From positions 16,268,271 to 16,332,270 of the forward strand of contig NC_135558.1 in the NCBI RefSeq assembly GCF_964340395.1: a stretch of DNA of 64,000 nt. The letters are read 5' to 3'. Every line of letters begins with the position of its first letter. Positions within the stretch are counted from its first letter, which is position 1. The stretch is from Glandiceps talaboti. Lineage: Eukaryota > Hemichordata > Enteropneusta > Spengelidae. Shown piece by piece: positions 48,001 to 60,492 of this stretch. Below the pieces are notes generated by a model. The model made no database searches. It was not told the origin of the DNA and worked only from the letters and a program-made list of their open reading frames with translations. A program made the position numbers and the translations under genes.

Positions 48001-51000
48001 TTCCCACAGCATGCAAAAGAGTTGGTTGAGGAGTTGATTGGTGATAGAGATAAGCCACCTGTAAGATATACTGTTTTGAGCGAACCGGAATTTCCAATGG
48101 ATGAAGTAAATTGGTTAACAGATAGGGTTGGGGAAGGGAGGGGGGTGTGCAATATAATTTATGGTACCTCTTAAGAGTAAAATCCGATGTAATATTTATC
48201 CTGTCTCCTTAGTTTAGTTGTAGTCCAAGACAACCTTGCATTCAATATAACAAATCACAATGGTGATATCACCAACGCCACCTGTCTTGCTGGAAAATTT
48301 GCATGCACATTCAACTTCACCAGGTGTTCACCTGTACAACAAGCTACAACACACATACCTATACTTGACATTTCCTTTGACTTCCACTACAAGAACGTGT
48401 TCATCAGGCAAAAAAAATAATTGTGTGTTTCTGATATGGCCTCGGAAAATGGATTGGTTGGTTGGGAATTTATATTATTTTAATTCGTCTTGTTAATTGT
48501 TTTTATTTTGAGAAATATTGCTTCGACCCAAAAAGAAACAAGTCAATACACCTGTGATAGTGGCCAAGAAGACAAAGAATTTCTGATCTTTTTGTTTTAA
48601 ACCTGTAAAAAATGTTTAGGGTCGGAGGCTTAAACTGGGTCTTACAGGTTATCGGAAGCACACAATTTTTTCATTTGGCCTTATCTAGATTGAATGAAAA
48701 TATTTGTATATTATAAATTACAATGCGATTTCTATTGCAGATGAGAGGAGGAGATGGTTTTGACAGAGAATTTGGTGGTGGTCCCCCAAGAGGCGAGTAT
48801 GGATCAAGGATGGAAGGACCTGGCGGACCAGGTGGTCCTGGTGGTCCTGGGGGTCCGAGAGGACCAGGGGGACCAGGCGGTAATACCTATGAGGTACAGA
48901 TATATACAGTTATGCATATTGTTGACAATTATTACCCCTGGTACAGACGAGGTACCCCCGGGTACATGTAGTACCTGGGTACAATCCGTGCCATGTCTAC
49001 AAACACGAGAGTCCTTCACATAGTAATTTCTGTCTGTCCAGATCCCCATTTATACCACAGGGGGCAGTGAGTATGTTAGTGATGATTAGATTTGATTTGC
49101 ATTTTTTGTGCTTGAGTAAAATTATTTTTCTGTTGTCTTTCTTTCCCTGACAAGTCTTTTCTTCTGATTGAATATTCTCTCTCTTTGCTGACTGAATAAA
49201 GACAATATTTCCTTTCTGCTATGCAATTCCCTTTGTCTAAATGAAAACATTTCTCAACTTAAAATTACCCAAGTATGTGTTTCAATCACAGTTTACCTAC
49301 CAGGGACGATTCGGGGAAAGAAAAACACCAGAAAAATCACTTTCATTCAATCAACCACAAAAAAGCAAATCAAGTCAAACTAGTACTGACATCCTCAGTG
49401 CACCCTGTGTCTAGACGGGTTGAATAGGGCACAATGTTGAGCCATTTAGGCAGCATTGAGAAATAAACTGGTATATGCAGAATCAAAATTTGTATTCAGC
49501 CAAGTTTTGAATTTCCTGTAAAGGTTTATGTGAAAACCTTGTGTGAAGACATTACATTTTCTACAATCTGGACACTTTGTTGTTGTTTACTATAATGTCT
49601 TTCTGTGTTGGCGTAAATTTTTAGAATGTACGTGGTATGTGTATTTTATCCATTGACTGTAGTTGCAATAGTAGGCCTTTCTACAAATTTACATGATTTC
49701 CAATATAAATAAAGAAAAACGAATTTTTGGAAACCTGCAATTGTTTGTTTTCAAACCTACTAATTCCCTGAAGTTTTCTTTACCATTCACAACAACTGGT
49801 GTTAGTCTAATACTGTAGTTTAGACTGATACTTGCTTATCTTTCAACTCCAGATTTCCGTGTTAACATTCAGTGCATTTCTTCCTAAAATGTTTTTTAGA
49901 TGGAGGTACCAAGGTTTGCTGTTGGCATTGTTATCGGTAGAGGTGGTGATATGATTAAAACTATCCAAAGTGAGAGCGATGCCAGAGTACAGTTTAAACC
50001 AGGTAAAGGAGATTTATATAATAATTGCATCTATATTTCCAGGTAACAAGAAACAAAGCAAAAGCTAATTTGAATGACTGAACTAAGTTTTTAGACGCCT
50101 GCTGTTCAAAGTGAATTAATATGTATTTTAAAAGTCACTTTTTTTTCAAATTTTTGGTGGCATCCTGAAGGGAGAGACAGATAAAAAGTAGTATAGATGC
50201 CATTACAATCTACCGTGATTTTGTTATGGAGCCCTGGTAAAAGTGATATGGAACCCCGGGAGATTTCATCCACTTAGCACCCTTAAGCAAGAATTCTGTA
50301 GTACATAGATAGTTGATTATCTGAACTTGTTTGGGGACATACATTTTGTTTGGATATGCAAACAAGTCGGTTGTATAATTTGTGGTTGGTGCATAATTTT
50401 CCATGTCTGAAACAATTACACATCAAGAGCAAAGGAAAGACTAAAAGGGACGATTGTACAATGTCACACAAGCTTGATAAACAAACTCTTTTAGGCCAAC
50501 CCCCCCCCCCCCCCCCCCCCCCCCCCATACAAACATTCCCAAGTGTGACATTGACACCCTTATAAATGGTGTATATCCATTGTGGTAATTGTAGAGGTCA
50601 AACCACTATGATCTGTACAACTTTAAAACTTAGTAAACACATTACAATACTAACTGGAAACCCACTACTGTATATCACATTAGAAGTAAATTTTAGTGGA
50701 CATCTCGGTAGTAAATACAAAACCTTCTATCATTGAAGGTGTGAGTGTTTTCAAAATCTGATTTAAAGTGCAAAAATGAAGTTAAGCAATTGCATTGATG
50801 CCAGACTTCATCCCCGTGTAAGTGAACAAAGTTCGTTTATTGAGCTTGTGTGACATTTTGCAATCATCCCTAAGACAAGGGTAAAGTTAGGTGAACAGAA
50901 GATCACATACAAAAACAACAGTGGATGCCTCTCATGTAGATTATGGTAACACACTGATCAGTTTGTCGACGTGTGAAAGTTACTCACATAGTAAATTGTC

Positions 51001-54000
51001 TGTTTCTAATAACATAGTAGCTTGGACACTCAAACAATTACCTTCTTTTAAGTGTCAATAAATATGTTTGGGATCTCAGTGTTTTTGCTCTGATCAATTA
51101 GCAACCTTTAATTACAAAATGTATGTCACACCATGAAGCATGTCTCATTGCCAGAACAAGCAAATTCAATGCTATTTGTTCCAACATTGTAACTTTCGTA
51201 TGTGTTCATTTGACAGATGATGGTGGCCAAGACCGGATTGCTGTGATCAGTGGATCACACGATAGAATAGATGCAGCTGTTAGGATGATAGAAGAGCTGA
51301 TTAGTAGTGCTAACGTAAGTCAAACAAAATATCTCCAGACAGATCTTTACTCCTTATCGAGATTCAGTGATACTTGCTGCAAAATGTCTAAATTCTTTGT
51401 AGTTTGTCAATTATAGGAGAGATGCTAGGTAATGCTAAATATTATGATGTATGTAATAACCAATTCTAGGAGAGATGCTAGGTAATGCTAAATATTATGA
51501 TGTATGTAATAACCAATTCTAGGAGAGATGCTAGGTAATGGTAAATATTATGATGTATGTAATAACCAATCAATCAATCAATCAATCAATGTATGTTGGC
51601 AGGAGTGAACTGGGGCTCTATAGTACTTTGATGGTATTGCCCCAAACATGACCCTTGACTATGTACGTGACAACCAGTATTGGTGCTTGCAAGTCTACGA
51701 TACAGATACAGAACTGGATTTATGTTTGTTCAAAACTGATTTTATGTGTGTTCAATTTGCTTCTAATCTTCGTTGAGCACTTCACATTTTTGAGGTTGTA
51801 CACTTTTGAAATGCATTTTGTCTATTACTTCAATCCCAATAGAAAAGAGATGAACAAAGGCGTCAGCAAGGAGGAAGAGGTGACCGTGGTGGTTTTGGCC
51901 CACCCCACAGGGGAGGTGGCAGTGGTGGTGGTGGTGGTGGTGGTGGTGGTTTCAGAGGTGGTCCACCAGAGAGATGCGATACCATTACACATGAAGTTCC
52001 TGCCAATAAATGTGGACTTGTCATCGGCAAAGGTACGTACACTGTTTGAATGGGACGTCGGTTTGAAAAGCTAAGACAGAAATTAATACCGTTTGTGACA
52101 TGGTATTGATACATTAATGGATGTCGATAATTACACTCACAGTAGGGCAGCAGCATCTCTGTGTTTAGACCTGCAAAACGTTAGTTTAGTCTTGAATAAT
52201 GACACTGACAGTTGGGTAGCATATCTGATAACTCATCTTGTGTATGTACACCTGCAATATGTTCTGGTCTACCAATCTTGAAAGGATGCTTCAGCCTATA
52301 CTATTGAAAGATCCATAAAATATGGACTTCAGAAGTATAATATGATACATTAAATCTCACTGTGAACACAAATAAACGTCACTGGTAAATGAAACAAGGA
52401 GCATTCAAACTCAAAACTAATTCATAGGAAAAAACCTGAAAGAATCTGAAATGTGTGCCACCTAATTGAAATGCTAAACCAGTAATAGAAATGTGTTCAT
52501 ATTCACCGTTTGAGATTCATTTTTGACTTTCATTTTGTTTACTTAGGTGGTGAAACAATCAGGGGTATTAAAGAAGCATCTGGAGCACACGTTGAGCTAA
52601 CAAGGAACCAAGGACCAATGGGTGAAAAAGTTTTCACAATCAGAGGAAACCCACAACAAATACAACATGCACAGCAACTCATTCATGACAGAGTCTCAGG
52701 GGTCAGTACATCTCTTTCCCTAACTACCGTGGAAAATTTATTTTAAGGTGAAATTTTTTGGGGCCTTTCTCAAATCATTTCAAGATTACAACGTAGTTGC
52801 AAAATGCTGTGTAGAACTTCGAAGACACAGCTGACTTAACTGTATATCAACTATAGTTGAAACAAGTAGAAAGAGCAACAGTGTAATGTATTTGCAGCAT
52901 ACAATATTTCATCTACATACTGTACATCTGGAGAATCCTTTGCAGCCTGATGGTAACACAGCTTATCCAGGGTTAATGTATGGCTGATGCAAGCATTAGT
53001 CTAATCCTCTTTCTACCGGAGGCTATTTGTTTGTAGATAAAAAAAACTGCTAGTTGGGAAAACAGGATTAAGGTTCCCAGTTACATTCTCATGCTGTCAT
53101 GCTTGTGAACAGTTAGTTCCAGCCAGGTGTTGGCACTGAACTTCATGTAGTCGAACGGTAGCTGAGGTGTGAAGTTATTTTTGAGGTGTATTCCACGAGA
53201 GGTGGAAGGGGAAGTGGGTCACATGTTCACCTGACACTAATCTAAACAATACTTTCCCAATTTATGTGATGGTGATTTGTTTCGTGGTTTTGCTTTTGTA
53301 CATGGTGAACCTCCAGAGATGAGGTTATACATGTATGAAGCCCTGATTAACAAGACTGCACCAGGCTAGAACCCGGCATTGAGGCTGTATTCAGTCAATG
53401 ATTGTTGGGCGTACTATGTGTGCGATAGAAATCCAGCAAGTTTTTCGCTGACGCCACTAGAACTCAATATTGGGTTCCGTGAGTGGAGTTCGATAGTAGG
53501 GCTTGCTACAAACATTCTTGGTGATGTTGTGTTATACTGTATCTACCATCCTACCATAATTACCTGATTTGATTTAATGACAACTATGAAATGTTTTTTT
53601 GTTGTTAATGTGCCATTTGTCACGTCGCCCCCTTTGCGATCAAATCTAATTATTGAAACATTTAACCCTTTCACCACCAATGGCCTCATGGGATTGTGTG
53701 TTGTCCACCAGCCCCCTCACTAACATAATGTGAGAGTGAGTGTGGTGTAATCAAACTGATATAAAAATATTTAGAGTTGCTTATTTTTTAAAAATAAGGT
53801 ATCATTTGAATGGAAAATAAATTTTCTACATCATAGTAGCAAATACATAAATTCAAATATCACACACATAACCGAAATATGGATTAATGTAATAAAATAT
53901 TAATAAAACAAGCATAGGTTGTTTATTTATTGACATATCACAAATAAACAAAATATTTATATTACAAACAAAATTCAAATTACCAACATTTATGTTCCTA

Positions 54001-57000
54001 CAAAACTTCTGTATACTGGTTAAATGGTCAAAATCGGCGAAAATTTGTCAGAAAATGTTATTTTTAGTCGTAATAAATTTGAACGAAAATAATTAACGGC
54101 TCACTAATCCGATTACGACGCAATAGTCAGCCCCACACCGGCAATCAAAGGGACAAAAATATCTGAAGTCGTCGCCCCAATACCTTCTGAAAAATCAGTT
54201 TGTGTAATTATATATCATTATTTGACAGAACAACAAAAAATTATCACCAAATTTATCCTCAAAATCAGTAAAAAATGCCCTCAAGTTGGTAGTTTACGAG
54301 TCCGAATCGGGACGCCAACGTGACGCTTTTCGCCGACATGTTTACCCACAAAAGCAAATCTGCAGTCGGGACTTTGAAGTTACGTTGCGATAATCTGATC
54401 CTTCCATATACTGCATCGAGTTCACGCAGCCATCTCCTTGTATAAAACATCGTATTCATAGTCAAAATTGAGTGGAAATTTCTACGAACAGCACCTTTAT
54501 TTACATTGCAAACGATGTTAGGGGAGACAGATTTTGCCTCAGCGATGTTGAAATTTGAATTTTACATTGAAAAACTCGCGTAAAAAATCCGATCGGAAAA
54601 TCGCCCATATCACGAGTAAGTTTCCCTCCACTGACCTCTACACACTGAGCTAATACAAATACAAGTCATTATTGAGCCGTAACAAAAAGTAATAAAACCA
54701 AAATAATCCACTATATAGCCCAAAATTACCCCCAGAATGTTAGCATGGGCGTCGGCACGGTCACAAGATTGCGTAAATTTGAACGACATTCAAAAATTCA
54801 ACCGTAAACTGCCGTCGGCAGCTCAAACGGCCTTAGCGGGAATTTGATGCTTACATACAAGTACAATGTGTTCCCATAGCTAAACACTTGTATTCAACGA
54901 TGTATTTCAAGTCAAATTCTGTCGAAATATCCAAAGATAGTGACATAATTTATATCGTAGGCCATGTTATGAGAGCCGTTAATTACTTCCGCCATGTTGA
55001 AATTCGATTTCGTGAGCGAAAAACGCACAAAAAATTACGATCGCTCGTCATTTGGATCGTACTCGAGATACCGTTCACTGTCATGCTTTCAAAATGGCTG
55101 TGTAGATAAACAAGGCTAATACGCATGTGTGGAACTAGTTATGGCAGCAATTTTTGCAGCAATAGCTGCCGTTAAACGGCATAACGGCGAGGTAGGTGAA
55201 TGAACTTTGGCGTTCCCGCAATAGCGGGAATTGGTGGGCGCCCTAGAGCGTTCCCGCAATAGCGGGAATTGGTGGTGAAAGGGTTAAGATTTTCCTTTTA
55301 TTCTGTCCAATTCGGATTTTATAATCAAACTTTTGTATTCAATCATTTAATCAACAGTTAGGACCTGGGGGACCAGGAGGACCTGGAGGCCCAGGAAGGC
55401 CAGGAGGACCTGGTCCTCATGGAGGTCCCAGAGGACCACCTGGTGGACCTGGAGGTCCCGGAGGACCAGGCGGTCCCGGTGGGCCAGGTGGACCTGGCCC
55501 AGGAGGCTACAACCAACCACCTCACCAAGGGTATGTATGATTAGTGCACTTGTTTGATAGAGTGGATATGGCATAGAGTGAAGTCTCACTGTACAATAAA
55601 TACTGCATATATGTATTCTAAGAACATGTTATAATTTTTGGTGTGTTATGTATCTCTTGATCCATGGTGCAGAAAATATGGGTCACAACTTTCCAAATCA
55701 CTGTTATATTGTATGTGTGTCTCATTCAATTGTTCTGGCTGTACTAAATCATTATACTCTGAATTGAAAAAAAAATCGGCCTGATGTGAATTCATATGCA
55801 GGAAAGTAATTATAACATTAACACCATCAATAAAATCATCATTACTTATTCAAGACACAAAATGTATATTGTCATAGCCCCCCCCCCCCCCCCCCAGCCT
55901 CTACATTGGTGTTTGTCTGATGAAATGTATATAATATTTAGATATGAAGTACTTGTTAATGATATAGAAGATGAGACGAAGTTGTGTAGTTTATGATTAT
56001 GATTTTCCTTGACAAGTCTGCACCAGGCTAGAACCCGGCATTGAGGCTGTATTCAGTCAATGATTGTTGGGCGTACTATGTGTGCGATAGAAATCCAGCA
56101 AGTTTTTCGCTGACACCACTAGAACTCAATATTGGGTTCCGTGAGTGGAGTTCGATAGTAGGGCTTGCTACAGAAGTATCGTTGTGATTACTTTCCAAAA
56201 TAAAAATTTCATTTTACACTGAATCCATTTTCCAAATGAAAACGGGTCGTTTTGAAAACAATCCATTTTCGGCAATGTTTTCAAAATCATGCCCTTCGAC
56301 TTGGAAAATTTAAAGACGTTTTACATATTTAAAACTACTGAATTCTTAGTGTGAGTAGGATTTGATTTTTCACGCCAACAAATGTATTTATGACTTAATC
56401 ATTTTACAGCGGCCCAGGACAGGGACCCCCTGGACCACCACAGGCGTTTGCCCCACAGGGATTCGCAAATGCATATCAACAGTGGCAACAACATGTAAGT
56501 GGCCAGATTCTAATCTTGAAATTTATGTGTACCGTTATTGAACCAACCACCACAACTAAAGTTTTCTCTTACACATTGCATCATTCACATTACCAAACTC
56601 AAGACAACAGGATAGAATTGTATTGGACTTCAGTAGATTGGTAATATGTGTTGATATCTTTAGCAAGTTAAACCCCATTGTTTGAATCCACAGTCTTAGA
56701 TGCTACAGTGAAGCCATACAGATTTTATAGGATGATTCTTTTGTTCAGGACCAATTTTTTTCTATACATGTACCTCTCTCATACATTGGATTTTCTCTCC
56801 AAGTCTTAACCCGATGTTTGATTTTAAGTAATACAATATATTCTTATGTCAGCAGTGACTCAAAGATGGAAATCGTCAGTCAAACCATTGCACTTTACAT
56901 CTACATTAGACTCAACAATCGTCTTGATTTTTTTTGTTATTTATCTTTGATACTATTTTGTTGATGAAATAGAATTAAAACATGGTGTGAGTTGCATGTT

Positions 57001-60000
57001 CGATGAAGTCAAGATGACGTCGGATTATATATGTATGTTCAAATGTTCAGTGAGTAGTACGTGTTCTGTATAGAATGCACTGTACATGCTGATTATTGTA
57101 TTGCATGTTATAGGTTATGTATGTGCATACAATATTAGTAATAAATAAAAAGATGTTTAAGGTTTTTTAGGAATATGATAAAATATATAATAGTCTGCGT
57201 CCGAATACAGACTACATCTACACATATGTCTGTCTTCAGTTACTCATTCCGTTCACATCATTTACAGAATCCTCATGATCCTAGCAAAGCAGCTGCAGAT
57301 GCCAATGCTGCAGCATGGGCTGCATATTACCAGCAGTACTACCAGCAACAGCAACAACAGACGACGACACTTAATCCATCTCAAAACCAGCAGCAGCAAC
57401 AACAGCCCCAACAGCAACAATCCCAACAACAACAACAGCAGCAACAACAGCCGCAGCAAACGTCACAGTCATCGTCAAGTTCAACAGCAGCTAGCAGCAA
57501 CACAAGTACTACAAATCAGAATTCTAGTCAAGGTATGACATTTCAAGTCACTTGTTCTTGTTGAAGTGCAAAGACTATGGAACATTGTTGAAATTTTTCT
57601 CATGTTGTACTTCTTGTATAAAATGTTTGTTGATTGATTTGTGCAGCTTTCTCTGCATATGACACTTGCTTGGTCATGTGCCATACCTGTTTTTAAACTA
57701 GTATGCATAATTCAGGAAAGACTCTAGTAGTCAGCAGAGTTGCCGGTTATTGGTGAAATGAGTGGTGCAAAGTTGTCTGCAAAAACTGGCCCAGGACTAA
57801 AAGTGTTGGATTAGCCCCATGGAGATATCCACAAAAATTGGCAGTCGTAAGATAAAGTTGATAAGCTTGCATTGTCTAATGTTTTGTAACTAAAAACGGC
57901 ATGTTGTTGATTTGTTGCTGGTGTTTTGCATTTGTTGTCTTGTTCAATTCACAAAGAGCTAAGTCGGGGTAGTGTTTGTGTTTGAACTGTGTAGTAATAT
58001 TTTTTCAATGAATTACAAACAGTTGGTTTCCTTATCAAAACTTAATGATGCATGAGCTAATCCAACACTTATTTCAAAGGCCTTGGTATAGTAGCACATC
58101 TCATCATCTCATTTAATCTTGCATTTGCAGGAACCCAGGCAAAAGTGGGGCCTAGTGGTCAAGGTGACTACAGTGCGAAATGGGCTGAATATTTTAAATC
58201 ACTAGGCATGTACAGTCTGCATTGTGTTGTTGTTTATTTGTTATCATGCCCAGACAAGTTAAGATAAAAAAAAAACACCTTGTTTACTCTCTTTTTGTCG
58301 AATAGATACACATGTTCAAGTAATAAACCCAAAATGTCATAGTGATAAACTAGCATCGCTGTAGTCATTTTAGAAATAAGAAAACCTTTATTACTGAGAT
58401 GTTTGGCATTCACACTTTCTTTGAAAAAATATATTGAATTTTTGACATGGCTGATTTGAATGTCGCAAACTTCCTTGTGGATTGCGAGGGCAGAAAAATG
58501 TTTGTAAAGTAAGCAGTGGTGAGTTGACGAGACCCTGTAAGTGTGGTATATAGGTAAAATCTATTGTGACATTGTAATGAGAGGATTGCGATGATGTCAT
58601 TTACTTGGTGATCAAAAGAATGATAACAATGTTTGCAGTCGCACAAAACTAACAGATAAAGGTTGCCTTTGCCTTGTAGTAATGGTTGCCGATCGGTGTT
58701 GTAGTTGCAGGATTAGTGAAGGTGGACAAATATTTCAACAGCCTAGACAGTTACGTTTATGATCAATTTCTCTCTCTTTTTCAGGTTCTCAGGCACAAAA
58801 GACAAATGATGGACAACCCGATTACACTGCAGCATGGGCTGAGTACTACAGACAGCAGCAGGGTCAGTATTACATCACAGAATGATGTACATGTGGGTTG
58901 TTTTTGTGCCACGGCAAGTAACTTGGTAGAAATAGATAGCTCTAACAAGAGAGATGGGCAGGAAAAAACCCCACCAATTTCAGATATTAAAGGGTCGAAA
59001 AAAGGGAAATTGCAAATTGCCATTTTGAATGGTGCATTATGGGAAATGCATAGGGCAATGGCCCCAATGAGTAAAGGCGAACACTTTTGTAGTGGGTCAA
59101 ATTAGAGAAACTGTTATTGAACAGTAAAGGATAGGGGAACACCAGGTTTTGGAGTGTCTCAAGAAAGTGTGAATCAAATCTCCACAGTGTTGGCCAACTG
59201 TACTCCAGATGGCACACTTAGTTTTGATTAAGATGCAACCCCCGCAACCCCCCCATCCCCCCGAAAAAAAAAACCAGACCTGATAAAAAACATGATGAGT
59301 CATTGTCATGGATATTTGGAAAGTGAAGGAAGATGAACTCAGGAGTGAAGGTGTGTCAGAGATGTGCATAATGCCCCAATATCCTGTAATAGAAGTGTAT
59401 TTTACTAATGTGGTGAGTGGTCACATAAAGAAGGTAAGCGTATCATATACTGACCCTGCTGAATAGTTAAGATTCGTCTCTTGATAAAGTGGATGTGGGT
59501 GATCCTGCAATGTTATGGTAGGGTGCTCCTGAATACTTCTCTCTAACAAACTAGATACTACCTTTTGCACATTACAAATATTGAACACCGGGCACTACCT
59601 GTAAGCTATTCGACACAAGCAAGGGACTTGCGTAAAATGAAGGTATAAAATATTCAAGTTTGGCGTAAGAATACATGGCAAAACGGATAAAAACATTGTT
59701 ACCCACACTACCTGACGTAAAATTCTTCTTACATTGTAGGCTGGACCTAGCGTCCTGAAAATGCCTGCTAAATATTAATTACCTACTTTCAGAGATTCTT
59801 TCATATTCTAGGAAATTAAATATAGTCTCTGAAACAGCAAGTCTATTAATAGAGCAGGAGAAAGACTCCAGGTGTCTACAATACATTCACAGTTACGATA
59901 GTTTCAGTGTATAGATGTGACAATTCCCATGATGTGTGCCAGTGTGGTGTACTTTGGGTATATGTTTATTTTAGTGCTTTGGTTTTCTTTGTAGTACCAG

Positions 60001-60461
60001 AGCGTGTAGAAACACCACAAACATGACTGCAGATACCTCAAGTCCCCACACTTGGTTCATCAAGTGTCGTGGAATTCTTATTACACATGTTCATCAGAAA
60101 CCGCAGATTTAGTTTGAGAAAAATGCAACTGCATTCATTTGATTTGTGTATATTGACCAATCACGTGCTTATTTGCACATAGGTATGCAAGAATGTTTTG
60201 TGTATTGCACTGCAGTGTAAATACCAAAAGTGTGCGCGTGCTCTAGTGTAAATAATGACTGGTATATGTAATTAAGCGTGTTCCTGTCTTGTGTTCATCA
60301 ACAGCTGCACAGGGTGGTGGAGGAGGAGGAGCAGGAGGTCAGACTGCCGATTATAGTGCAGCATGGGCCGAGTACTATAGACAGATGTATTATGGTCAGG
60401 GAGGAAATAACCAACAACCTGGAGGTCAACAACAAGGTGGCCAGCCACAGCCTCAGCAACA

Positions 60462-60492
<31 letters not shown>

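Noticed and set aside
48804-49049. Minus-strand and second-frame open reading through the Gly/Pro exon
   Set aside because: Shadow of the in-frame FUBP-family exon 9.
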